From positions 1-53,325 of the forward strand of contig CAIVMQ010000100.1 in assembly GCA_903907075.1 (NCBI GenBank): a DNA stretch of 53,325 nt, given 5' to 3'. The stretch's first letter is position 1. Each line of letters starts with the position of its first letter. The notes under the pieces were generated by a model. The model was not told the DNA's origin, made no database searches, and saw only the letters and a program-made list of their open reading frames with translations. The position numbers and the translations under genes are program-made. This stretch comes from an uncultured Bacteroidia bacterium (GTDB lineage Bacteria; Bacteroidota; Bacteroidia; Bacteroidales; Prolixibacteraceae). Below are positions 1 through 7,301 of this stretch, in pieces.

Positions 1-540
1 ATCCTTAGATAAGGTGAAACAAGATGCTGAATTTGCCAAACTTATGGCACAAGGGGATGAGAATGTTAAAGCGACTAAATATGCGGATGCAATAACTAAT
101 TTCAAGGGTGCCTTGGCAATTCGTCCGGGTGATGCTACTGCAACATCCAAACTTGCAGAGGCTGAAAATCTCTTGGCTCAATCCTTAGATAAGGCAAAAC
201 AAGATGCTGAATTTGCCAAACTAATGACACAAGGGGATGAGAATGTTAAAGCGACTAAATATGCGGATGCAATAACTAATTTCAAGGGAGCCTTGGCAAT
301 TCGTCCGGGTGATGCTACTGCAACATCCAAACTTGCAGAGGCTGAAAAACTCTTGGCACAATCCTTAGATAAGGCCAAACAGGATGGTGAATTTAATCGT
401 CTCATTGCAGAAGGGGATGCGAATGTAAAAGCAACAAAATATGCAGATGCGATTACCAATTTCAAAGGCGCCTTGGCAATTCGTACAGGTGATGGTCCTA
501 CATTAGTGCGTCTTGCTGATGCAGAGAAAAGATTGGCCCT
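1..540 (+). repeat. three tandem 180-bp repeats inside the TPR-like gene
   Basis: Three head-to-tail units of exactly 180 bp start at 1, 181 and 361, each beginning ATCCTTAGATAAGG. Units 1 and 2 differ at 7 of 180 positions by my count; unit 3 is clearly more diverged. The period is 60 codons, so copy number can change without breaking the frame. More copies may lie before the window. Confidence 0.95.
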
Positions 541-1483
541 TCAAAATGAGGCATTAGCATCTAAACTAAAACTTTATCAAGAGGCAATAAAAAGGGCGGA
601 TGATAGCTATAATACAAAAAAATGGGAGAGTGCTTTAGATAACTACATCGTGGCATCTGAATTACGCCCAGATGAAGCTTATCCTAAATCTAGAATTAAG
701 GAATTAAATGATTTTATTTCTAAGGAAAAGGCTATCTCTAAACTTTATATTGAAGCAATTAATAAAGGAGCCTCATTTTTTGCAATGCAAAAATATAATG
801 ATGCAATTTCCGCTTATCGTGATGCTCAGAAAATTAAACCTAATGAAATTCTACCTCCTCAGAAGATTAAGGAAATACAAGACATTCTTGATACAATTGC
901 GATTAAAGTACTCTATAAAAAGCCAGCAGGAGATGATAAGAATGTTGATGCGATTGATAAATTATTTTTTGAAAAAACCAAAAGTGGAGATGATAATTTT
1001 AAAAATTCGCAATGGAAGGTTGCAAGGTTCTATTACGCTGAAGGATTAAAAATTAAACCAGGAGAGAAATATTTGATTGACAAGATAGACTATATCGATA
1101 AGATTATTGAGTCGGAAATTAGTGCTGAAAAAATGAAGGAATTTCAAAATGTTGTAAATCAGGCTGATCAACAAATGAAAGACAAAAATTATAGCTCGGC
1201 TAGATTTTATTATCGTAATGCGATAGATATTATGAAGTTAGATTCATATCCTAACGAGCAACTCAAAATAATCGATAAGATGATAACAGAACAATTATCA
1301 CTTACAGATCAGAAAACTTATAGCGAAAGTCTGAAGAAAGCTGATGATGCTTTTGACCGAAAAGAATTCCCAACCGCTCGTTTTTATTATTTTAAAGCTA
1401 AAGATATAAGTGAAACAGATCATGTCACTTCACGTTTAAAAGAGATTGAAGCGATTTTGAATGGGATTCACACCCAAAAATAA
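2..1483 (+). CDS. TPR-like tandem-repeat protein, 5' end outside the window
   Basis: The frame is open to the window edge, so the N-terminus is missing. The GTG at 14 is not a start: it sits inside a repeat whose other copies read GCA or GCC there. The visible part is made of helical repeats of TPR character. Three 60-residue units carry the signature KYADAITNFKGALAIR, the first two almost identical. Five more diverged units of about 50-60 residues follow, with motifs such as ARFYYxxAxxI and a conserved KADDxF-type helix. No enzyme motif or membrane segment is visible, and the part seen is very rich in Lys and Ala. Such arrays usually act as protein-protein scaffolds; in Bacteroidota they often follow a signal peptide or a catalytic domain, which here would lie upstream. 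The partner and location are unknown. No terminator is evident in the 187 bp that follow. Confidence 0.85.
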   Translation, partial: SLDKVKQDAEFAKLMAQGDENVKATKYADAITNFKGALAIRPGDATATSKLAEAENLLAQSLDKAKQDAEFAKLMTQGDENVKATKYADAITNFKGALAIRPGDATATSKLAEAEKLLAQSLDKAKQDGEFNRLIAEGDANVKATKYADAITNFKGALAIRTGDGPTLVRLADAEKRLALQNEALASKLKLYQEAIKRADDSYNTKKWESALDNYIVASELRPDEAYPKSRIKELNDFISKEKAISKLYIEAINKGASFFAMQKYNDAISAYRDAQKIKPNEILPPQKIKEIQDILDTIAIKVLYKKPAGDDKNVDAIDKLFFEKTKSGDDNFKNSQWKVARFYYAEGLKIKPGEKYLIDKIDYIDKIIESEISAEKMKEFQNVVNQADQQMKDKNYSSARFYYRNAIDIMKLDSYPNEQLKIIDKMITEQLSLTDQKTYSESLKKADDAFDRKEFPTARFYYFKAKDISETDHVTSRLKEIEAILNGIHTQK

Positions 1484-1670
1484 GTGTATGCTGGAAGATT
1501 TAATTAAAATAATTCTTAACAGTTAAAATTATCAGAGTGTATCTCTTTTATCTTGAAAATATAAGTGATCTTTTATAGGATAAGAAATATCAAAAAGAAA
1601 GAATGTAATTACTTGATATGGGGATAATTAATCCCTGATTATTTAGTATTCAAATATTAATATAAAGAGT

Positions 1671-2219
1671 ATGAAATTAGTTATTGTTCATTTAGCAGAA
1701 GGTTTTGAGGAGATTGAAGCTGTTACTATTATTGATGTTCTTCGTCGTGCAGGATTAACAGTTAAAACCGTTTCAATAACTGGCAATTATGCCGTTAGTG
1801 GTGCTCATTCTATTGAGATTATTGCAGATCAACTTTTTGAAGAGGTAGATTATGATAATGGAGCTATGATTGTATTACCTGGAGGTATGCCAGGGGCAAA
1901 AAATCTTAACGATCATCAAGGACTAACCTCTCAAATTATGAATTACCATAATCAGGGGAAGTATTTGGCTGCGATTTGCGCAGCACCCCTGGTCTTTGGG
2001 AATTTAGGAATCTTAAAAGGGAAAGATGCAGTTTGCTATCCCGGCTTTGAATCTTATCTCACCGACGCAAAAATTAATTATAATCCTGTGCAAAAGGATG
2101 GCCATGTCATTACTGGAAGAGGCGTTGGTACAGCATTAGAATTTTCTCTGCAAATAGTTCATTGCTTGATGGGAGAGGAGAACGCACTGACACTTTCAAA
2201 AGCTTTGCTTGTAACGTAA
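1671..2219 (+). CDS. DJ-1/PfpI family protein (YajL-like)
   Basis: This 182-residue protein has the full DJ-1/ThiJ/PfpI fold and normal family length. The nucleophile elbow reads AAICAAPLVFG with Cys103, and the acid that tunes this cysteine is probably Glu16 in GFEEIEA. The stretch VLPGGMPGAKNL is also typical. Family members act as cytoplasmic glyoxalase III/deglycase-like or redox-protective proteins, and the exact activity is disputed even for the best-studied ones. It stands alone: 187 bp separate it from the repeat gene upstream, and a hairpin follows about 70 bp downstream. The start is the ATG that opens the conserved first strand (MKLVIVHLAEGFEE); no Shine-Dalgarno sequence is seen. 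Confidence 0.93.
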   Translation: MKLVIVHLAEGFEEIEAVTIIDVLRRAGLTVKTVSITGNYAVSGAHSIEIIADQLFEEVDYDNGAMIVLPGGMPGAKNLNDHQGLTSQIMNYHNQGKYLAAICAAPLVFGNLGILKGKDAVCYPGFESYLTDAKINYNPVQKDGHVITGRGVGTALEFSLQIVHCLMGEENALTLSKALLVT

Positions 2220-2290
2220 CGAATGGTTTAATAATTTATTGATGTCTTTATAACTATTTTTATTTAAGGCAAATTAACAAGTAATAATTT

Positions 2291-2353
2291 GAATCCTCGT
2301 CAATCAAACCCTTTCGCACACCTTACACGAAAAAATTGACGGGGATTCATTTT
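2291..2353 (+). terminator. inverted repeat, probable terminator of the DJ-1 gene
   Basis: A 14-bp stem (2291-2304 with 2335-2348, one G-T pair) surrounds a 30-nt loop and is followed by ATTTTT. It lies between converging genes, so it could serve the plus-strand gene. The long loop is unusual for a terminator. Confidence 0.5.
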
Positions 2354-2500
2354 TCTATTATTTAGGTTCTTATCATAAGGATTATAAAAGATATGAATGA
2401 ATACGATGTCTAAAAATTCAAAAGGCACTTGTAACTTATCTGAACTGTCGTATGAGTAGTTCCGTAATTTAAAAGTTCTAAGATTACGTATAAGAAAGTG

Positions 2501-2866
2501 CTATGATTTAATATGTTTTGTTTTCCCTGTCTTGTAAATTAAGACCTCTATGTTTTCAAGCGTTGCCAAACATCCATAGGACATCGCATCAAGCTGTGGT
2601 CTAATTAGTTCAAAAAAATCCCGTATTTTTTCGGCAGTATCAATGATTTCAATAACCACTGGGACTTTATCTGATATTTCCCAGAATTTATTTGAATGAA
2701 TTATTGAGCTCGCACCATAACCTAAGATACCTTTAATTACCGTAGCTCCAGCAAGATTATTCTTTTTAGCTTGAAAAAAAATAGATTCATACATAGGATC
2801 TAAGTTGAATTTATCTGTCGAGCTTAAATATATTCTGAGAATACTCTTAGGTGAAATATCTTCCAT
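2501..2866 (-). CDS. DUF190 family protein, partner of the fluoride channel
   Basis: The 121-residue protein matches DUF190, a small ferredoxin-like/PII-like fold protein. The diagnostic stretch is AGATVIKGILGYGASS, followed by VPVVIEIID and a DAMSYGCLATLENIEV end. It starts 2 bp after the stop of the crcB gene on the same strand, so the two are very probably co-transcribed and translationally coupled. DUF190 genes are often next to crcB, and their proteins are thought to accompany or regulate the channel, but their biochemistry is not settled. No membrane segment is seen, so a cytoplasmic role is likely. Confidence 0.88.
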   Translation of the reverse strand: MEDISPKSILRIYLSSTDKFNLDPMYESIFFQAKKNNLAGATVIKGILGYGASSIIHSNKFWEISDKVPVVIEIIDTAEKIRDFFELIRPQLDAMSYGCLATLENIEVLIYKTGKTKHIKS

Positions 2867-2868
2867 GA

Positions 2869-3246
2869 TTAAATAGATTTAATAAACATTCGTCCAACGT
2901 AAACAGCCAGTAATCCCAGGAAAAAACTCAGGGCTGTATATATACTTAATTTCATCCACTCTTTTTCCTGCATTAAAAAAAATGCATCATTGGTAAGTGA
3001 TGAGAACGTTGTAAAACCACCACATAAGCCAACAGTTAAGAATATACGCACATCAGGACTCAAAATGTGACCTCGCTCAGATATTCCGTAAAATATGCCA
3101 ATAAGTAAACTCCCTAAAATATTTACGGAGAAAGTTCCCCATGGGAAAAGAGTAGCCGTATTTTCCTGGAAATATCGTGAGACTAAAAATCGTAAGACGG
3201 TTCCTAAAAATCCGCCGGCACCTGCAATAAATAGTGTTTTAAGCAT
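2869..3246 (-). CDS. crcB: fluoride exporter CrcB/FluC
   Basis: The 125-residue membrane protein has four hydrophobic segments and the Fluc signatures: GAGGFLGTVLRFLVSRYF near the N-terminus, GTFSVNILGSLLIG in the second helix region, and GLCGGFTTFSSLTND in the third, which carries the pore Phe and polar-track residues. CrcB proteins form antiparallel dimers in the inner membrane and export fluoride. The length is typical. It is the first gene of a two-gene unit with DUF190. I looked for the crcB (fluoride) riboswitch in the 240 bp upstream and could not recognise one; only a candidate -7 box is present. Confidence 0.95.
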   Translation of the reverse strand: MLKTLFIAGAGGFLGTVLRFLVSRYFQENTATLFPWGTFSVNILGSLLIGIFYGISERGHILSPDVRIFLTVGLCGGFTTFSSLTNDAFFLMQEKEWMKLSIYTALSFFLGLLAVYVGRMFIKSI

Positions 3247-3318
3247 AAAATAAGCCTGAATTAATTATAGAATATAGAAATCAATCCATTTTATTGAATA
3301 CTTCTAGTTATCCTTTGA

Positions 3319-3326
3319 CAAAGGTA
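3319..3326 (-). promoter_or_regulatory. candidate -7 box for crcB-DUF190
   Basis: On the minus strand the sequence reads TACCTTTG, matching the Bacteroidota TAnnTTTG box about 73 bp before the crcB start. No good TTTG is found at the expected -33 spacing, so this is a weak call. Confidence 0.35.
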
Positions 3327-3487
3327 ATCAACATTAATAAGTAAAATAAAAATCTATGGAGTATAGTTCAATTGGTTTTTTGGTATTCGTAGAAAGTAAA
3401 TTTATTTATTTCAAAAATATAGATTTAACTGCATAATTATAAATCAATTTAACTTGTTTAATATAAGGTTTTTATGTCTCAAAAATT

Positions 3488-4099
3488 TCAGAGCGTATTT
3501 TGTTCGGACAAAGTATTGCTTTTGGAAGTATAATTAAAATATAGTTTTTCAATTGCCATTCGCATCGCTTTGCCAATAGGTAAATGTTGAATTGCCAGAT
3601 CCGGATCTATACTATATAGTTGCATTGCATAATTTGTGAAAATCGGTACTGTATCTGGCTTCTCCCTTCCAAGGAGATTTGCTTTATTAACAGCTGCTGG
3701 GATTTTCTCCTTCATCTCCTTGCATGTCACTAATTCTGTTAGTCCTATGCGGTCTAGGCGGTATCCAAATCCAAATAATCGACATACAAGACCCCGGTTA
3801 GGATAATTTAAACAACCACCTTTCCCTTCTTTCCATGCTTCTGGAGAAAAGAGTGGGCAATGACCGGTTTGATCACTTTTGTCAAGTCGGATAAGAAATT
3901 CATCTACCATTTTATTTTCGTACAACCACACTGCTAAAGGAATAAACTCGATGGGACTTGCCTCAATGGTTGTCGTTCTGCAACAAGCGTTGCATAGATT
4001 AGAGCATTTCATTCCGGTAATTCGGGTAGTGCTGGCAATATGTTCATCTAATTCTCGGAATACAGCTTCAACGGCCGACCCCATTTTATTTGAATCCAT
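3488..4099 (-). CDS. YkgJ family cysteine-cluster protein
   Basis: The 203-residue protein has the Cys pattern of the YkgJ/UPF0153 family, predicted to bind zinc or iron. The first cluster is CSNLCNACC (Cys32, 36, 39, 40); the second lies in a CPLF...GGCLNYPNRGLVCRLFGF region, matching the family's Cys-Pro-Leu...Cys...Tyr...Arg...Cys-Arg layout. No signal peptide is visible, so it should be cytoplasmic. The family is common but its function is unknown; the homologues I recall are thought to bind a metal or an Fe-S cluster. It is transcribed divergently from the small Cys-rich exported protein at 4495, which is notable given the shared metal theme. Confidence 0.85.
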   Translation of the reverse strand: MDSNKMGSAVEAVFRELDEHIASTTRITGMKCSNLCNACCRTTTIEASPIEFIPLAVWLYENKMVDEFLIRLDKSDQTGHCPLFSPEAWKEGKGGCLNYPNRGLVCRLFGFGYRLDRIGLTELVTCKEMKEKIPAAVNKANLLGREKPDTVPIFTNYAMQLYSIDPDLAIQHLPIGKAMRMAIEKLYFNYTSKSNTLSEQNTL

Positions 4100-4178
4100 A
4101 GTTATTGACTAAAAACCATTGCATTTCATTATTCTTAATGCCAATTAATTGCAATATTAAACATTCCTGTGATAGCAC

Positions 4179-4250
4179 AATGGTATTATTCTTGATTCAG
4201 AAAACAATACCATTAACTATTAGTTATATAAATATAAATAGATAATGGTA
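4179..4250. repeat. AATGGTATT inverted repeat plus a third half-site
   Basis: AATGGTATT at 4179-4187 is mirrored by AATACCATT at 4206-4214; extended to 12 bp per arm, one mismatch appears. AATGGTA recurs at 4244-4250. The spacing would suit an operator or a small hairpin. It may control either divergent gene; no regulator is identified. Confidence 0.4.
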
Positions 4251-4403
4251 TAATTCAGGTTTCTATTTTAATGCTTGATTTATAGCATTTTAATTTATTT
4301 TTAAATGAGGTAATAAAGATTATAACTTGAGAGGTGTAAAAAATTTCTTTAAAATACACGGAAAATGAATTTTATTTCCCAAATTTGAAGCATGTTTATC
4401 ACA

Positions 4404-4420
4404 AATTAGGTTGCCTAATT
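4404..4420. promoter_or_regulatory. palindrome resembling a DtxR/IdeR-type operator
   Basis: AATTAGG-TTG-CCTAATT is a perfect 7-bp inverted repeat with a 3-bp centre, 75 bp before the start of the Cys-rich exported protein. Its core TTAGGTTGCCTAA resembles the TTAGGTTAGCCTAA half of the DtxR-family iron box. A weak -7-like TAACTTCG overlaps its right edge at 4420-4427, where a bound repressor could block transcription. This is inference from pattern only. Confidence 0.4.
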
Positions 4421-4494
4421 AACTTCGTTGTAATTTTAAGATAGGAGAATGCCTAAAAATAGATATAGTTATTAATCATTTTAAATTATTAAAC

Positions 4495-4704
4495 ATGAAG
4501 AAATTAATTTATTTATTTGTAATGGTAGCTGGAATGACTCTAGCTGCTGCTAATGTAAATGCTGAGGTTGTAAAAACAAAAGCTGCATCTACAGCTTGCG
4601 CGAAAGACTGCAAAAAAGCTTGCTGCAAAGCTGATGATAAAGCAGCATGTGCCAAAAAAGAGGCATGTGCCAAAAAAGAGGCAAGCGCAGCTAAAGCAAA
4701 ATAA
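4495..4704 (+). CDS. small exported Cys/Lys/Ala-rich protein
   Basis: The 69-residue product begins with a clear signal peptide (MKKLIYLFVMVAGMTLAAA, likely cut after VNA at residue 23). The mature part of about 46 residues is almost only Ala, Lys, Cys, Glu and Asp, with six cysteines (35, 39, 43, 44, 52, 58) in K-A-C contexts and a CC pair. Two copies of an ACAKKE unit are encoded by identical 18-bp tandem repeats. It would act in the periplasm or outside the cell. The composition suggests thiol/metal binding, but no family is recognised; short low-complexity proteins of this kind occur in Bacteroidota. The signal peptide and the terminator immediately after the stop argue that it is a real gene. 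It faces the YkgJ gene across a region with a metal-box-like palindrome. Confidence 0.75.
   Translation: MKKLIYLFVMVAGMTLAAANVNAEVVKTKAASTACAKDCKKACCKADDKAACAKKEACAKKEASAAKAK
4645..4680 (+). repeat. two identical 18-bp tandem repeats
   Basis: GCATGTGCCAAAAAAGAG occurs at 4645-4662 and again at 4663-4680 without mismatch. It encodes the repeated Cys-containing hexapeptide near the C-terminus of the small exported protein. Confidence 0.95.
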
Positions 4705-4706
4705 TT

Positions 4707-4749
4707 AAAAAATACCTTGTAGCCATTGTGGTTTAACACGGTATTTTTT
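4707..4749 (+). terminator. terminator of the small Cys-rich gene
   Basis: AAAAAATACC (4707-4716) pairs with GGTATTTTTT (4740-4749), just 2 bp after the stop codon, and the right arm ends in six T. The 23-nt loop is long. Confidence 0.6.
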
Positions 4750-4762
4750 AGTGTTGTATTGT

Positions 4763-4802
4763 AATAATCCCCGATAGATGAATTTCTATCGGGGATTATT
4801 TA
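4763..4802 (+). terminator. strong hairpin between converging genes
   Basis: A perfect 16-bp stem (4763-4778 with 4785-4800, GC-rich core CCCCGATAGA) has a 6-nt loop and AT-rich flanks. It lies between the Cys-rich gene and the converging SpmA-SpmB gene and could stop transcripts from either side. Confidence 0.7.
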
Positions 4803-4907
4803 TTCAAATTCTTACCAACACAAATTTTAATTATTTATTAAAATAAATGGAAGAAATATTTTTATTTAAATACAACTTATTGGAAGACAAATAAAAAAGT
4901 GTGAATG

Positions 4908-6140
4908 TTAATGGAAAAACAGATAGCCAATAAATATTGCAGCGATTAATCCGGCTAGGTCGGCTACTAAAGCACACGTAAGAGCGTGTCTGGTCTTTTT
5001 GATCCCTATTGATCCGAAGTAAACTGCTAATACAAAAAAGGTCGTGTCGCCAGCACCTTGAACGATACATGACATCCGACCCACAAATGAATCTGCCCCG
5101 GATGTTTTCATTACGTCAATCATCATTCCTCGCGATCCACTTCCACTTAACGGTTTCATAATGGCTGTAGGTAATGCTCCAATAAAATCGCTGTTAATAC
5201 CGATTAAATTAATGATCCATTGAATACCTGATATAAGAAACGTCATAGCTCCTGAAGCTCTGAAAACTCCTATTCCTACGAGCATAGCTACTAAATAAGG
5301 TATTATCTTTACTGCGGTAGAAAATCCATCCTTTGCTCCGTCAATAAATGTTTCGTATACATTTATCTTTTTACGCACCCCTAGCATTAGAAAACTGACA
5401 ATTATTGAAAATAATATCAGGTTACTTAACATCTTTGAATACAACGAAAGATTTTCAGGTGATAGTGTTGATGAGTAATAGATAATGCCAAAAATAAAGA
5501 GTAGCATCCCGGATAAATAGGACAAAATTGTACGATCCCATAAATTTATTTTTTGATAAATTGAAACTCCAATAAGTCCTGTAAAGGTTGAGAAAAATGT
5601 GGCCAGCATAATTGGAATAAATACATCAGACGGATCATGCGCTCCTAATTGAGCCCTATAAACCATAATTGAGATGGGAATAAGAGTGAGCCCAGAAGCA
5701 TTTAAAACCAAAAACATAATTTGTGCGTTTGAGGCGGTATCTTTATGAGGATTCGATTTCTGCATCTCAGTCATCGCTTGCAAACCCATTGGGGTGGCAG
5801 CATTATCCAACCCGAGCATATTGGCTGCTAAATTCAGCATCATTGGACCATAAGCCGGATGATTCGAGCCTAATTCTGGAAATAATTTATTGAAAAATGG
5901 GCCGATTAACCTGGATATAATATTCACAATTCCTCCTTTCTCTCCAATTTTCATAATGCCGGACCATAGTGTGAGTACCCCTGCGAGTCCGAGAGAAATT
6001 TCAAAACCACTTTTGGCCATATCAAAAGTCGAATTCACCATATCTGGAAAAACTTGCATATCTCCAAAAAAGATCATTTTAACTAATCCAATCAGAAAAG
6101 CAATTACAAAGAAAAATATCCAGATGTAATTAAGTGCCAT
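4908..6140 (-). CDS. nucleoside-recognition (Gate) domain protein, SpmA-SpmB fusion
   Basis: The 410-residue integral membrane protein has two nucleoside-recognition (Gate) halves. The N-terminal half resembles spore maturation protein SpmA (MALNYIWIFFFVIAFLIG, GIMKIGEKGG, AANMLGLDNAATPMGLQAM). The C-terminal half resembles SpmB (FIDGAKDGFSTAVKIIPYLV, IMKPLSGSGSRGMMIDVM, VQGAGDTTFFVLAVYFGS). In Bacillus these are two genes; a single fused gene is the form I recall in Bacteroidota, which do not sporulate, so the role must be different, perhaps transport or small-molecule sensing. The PmoA-like gene lies 17 bp upstream on the same strand, so the two may be one transcript. Confidence 0.88.
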   Translation of the reverse strand: MALNYIWIFFFVIAFLIGLVKMIFFGDMQVFPDMVNSTFDMAKSGFEISLGLAGVLTLWSGIMKIGEKGGIVNIISRLIGPFFNKLFPELGSNHPAYGPMMLNLAANMLGLDNAATPMGLQAMTEMQKSNPHKDTASNAQIMFLVLNASGLTLIPISIMVYRAQLGAHDPSDVFIPIMLATFFSTFTGLIGVSIYQKINLWDRTILSYLSGMLLFIFGIIYYSSTLSPENLSLYSKMLSNLILFSIIVSFLMLGVRKKINVYETFIDGAKDGFSTAVKIIPYLVAMLVGIGVFRASGAMTFLISGIQWIINLIGINSDFIGALPTAIMKPLSGSGSRGMMIDVMKTSGADSFVGRMSCIVQGAGDTTFFVLAVYFGSIGIKKTRHALTCALVADLAGLIAAIFIGYLFFH

Positions 6141-6157
6141 GAATAAGTGCTAATTTA

Positions 6158-7216
6158 TTAATATTGAGCTGCAAAATCGTCAGCTAACTCATTGATTTTA
6201 ATGTCTGATAGATCTTCACCTGAATGAATTATAATTCGATATCTAAATATAGAAGACTTGCCTGCCGGAATACTGTAATTTAAGGTTTCCTTACCCTTTG
6301 TGAACACACTCCATCCAAGTGGATTGGCAGCGAAAAGGCCATAACCTCTAGCATGCCAATAAGTTGGATAGCTTTGGTTTTTAGGATGATCACAGATCAC
6401 AATAGCAATTTTCTCATTTCCGATAATACCATTAAGGTCCATCCATTTTGCCCGGGTACTCCATACAGCATCATCTTTAATCCCTTCACTACTGCGATAA
6501 CTACCCGAGACACCTTCATTACTCATTTTTTTAACCGTAGTAGGATTTCCTTTTGCATCTGTCATTATAACTTCATCCTTTGATGGCAGCTCGAGTTGAC
6601 GAGCAACACGAATTGCCACCACTCCCTCCTTATTGTCCTTCATAGAAACATCATTTCCAGTTGCTGTAAGCTTGGTAATACGGTCGATAATCCGAGTTGT
6701 TCCAAATGCAATAAAATGATATTCAGTTTCTTCTGAAAGGAGTTCTTTTCCTGAAGGATCAATCCAACTTTCAATTGAATTTAACATTGCATTCCCAGAT
6801 CCCTCCTTTATCTTACTAATCTTAATATGCTTTATAGTTCCAAATCCATTTCTCTTATCGGTAGAAATGGCAGGTGAGTTATTCCAGAAATCATACCCAT
6901 TTACATCACCATAATTAAACCAGATCCCTACATGATGTGGATGATCAACTCTTTCATTGGCACGCGGGTTCATCGGGAACCCACGCGTTACTTCAGTCCC
7001 CTGAGAAGTCAATACCGGATAAAGAATAGGTTTCATAACATTATCAGGCCAACAAAATGCAGTAAAAAGTTTACTGTCAATCAATACCTCTATTTTCTTG
7101 TCTTCCTCATATTTAGCAATTCTAATACTTGGTCCTTTCTCTTTCTTGGATTTCGCATTAACAGAAAATGGAACTAAAAGAGTAATAAGAACAATAGTGA
7201 CGGATGTTAACTTCAT
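6158..7216 (-). CDS. secreted PmoA-like (DUF6807) family protein
   Basis: The 352-residue protein has an N-terminal signal peptide ending near FSVNA at residue 21. It contains the family hallmark HPHHVGIWFNYGDVNGYDFW, followed by IIDRITKLTA and a HARGYGLFAANPLGWSVF stretch. The family is labelled methane-oxygenase PmoA-like in databases, but it is unrelated in function to methane monooxygenase here: members are exported beta-sandwich proteins found in sugar-degrading Bacteroidota and Planctomycetes, with His clusters suggesting metal or sugar binding. The substrate is unknown. It precedes the SpmA-SpmB gene by 17 bp on the same strand and is divergent from the membrane protein at 7302. Confidence 0.85.
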   Translation of the reverse strand: MKLTSVTIVLITLLVPFSVNAKSKKEKGPSIRIAKYEEDKKIEVLIDSKLFTAFCWPDNVMKPILYPVLTSQGTEVTRGFPMNPRANERVDHPHHVGIWFNYGDVNGYDFWNNSPAISTDKRNGFGTIKHIKISKIKEGSGNAMLNSIESWIDPSGKELLSEETEYHFIAFGTTRIIDRITKLTATGNDVSMKDNKEGVVAIRVARQLELPSKDEVIMTDAKGNPTTVKKMSNEGVSGSYRSSEGIKDDAVWSTRAKWMDLNGIIGNEKIAIVICDHPKNQSYPTYWHARGYGLFAANPLGWSVFTKGKETLNYSIPAGKSSIFRYRIIIHSGEDLSDIKINELADDFAAQY

Positions 7217-7301
7217 TTCTATTATTGGGTTTAAGATTGTACTGAGTGTAAAAATAGTTAATTATTGTTATTTTCACAGTTCAATTTACCGATCGTTAAT
7301 T

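Larger units (their letters stand above)
4100..4494. other. 395-bp divergent intergenic region with two palindromes
   Basis: AT-rich spacer between ykgJ (minus) and the small Cys-rich gene (plus). It contains an inverted repeat at 4179-4214 with a third half-copy at 4244-4250, and a compact palindrome at 4404-4420. No reading frame of coding character is seen. Confidence 0.6.

Noticed and set aside
178..465. Minus-strand frame opposite the TPR-like repeats
   Set aside because: It is the antisense shadow of the repeat units.
3247..3487. Fluoride riboswitch before crcB
   Set aside because: I could not find the conserved crcB motif blocks by eye; a covariance search would be needed to exclude it.
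4509..4739. Minus-strand frame opposite the Cys-rich gene
   Set aside because: Antisense shadow over repetitive codons; the plus frame has a signal peptide and terminator.
7098..7301. N-terminal extension of the membrane protein gene
   Set aside because: It runs over the start of the divergent PmoA-like gene; the ATG at 7302 gives a clean hydrophobic N-terminus.
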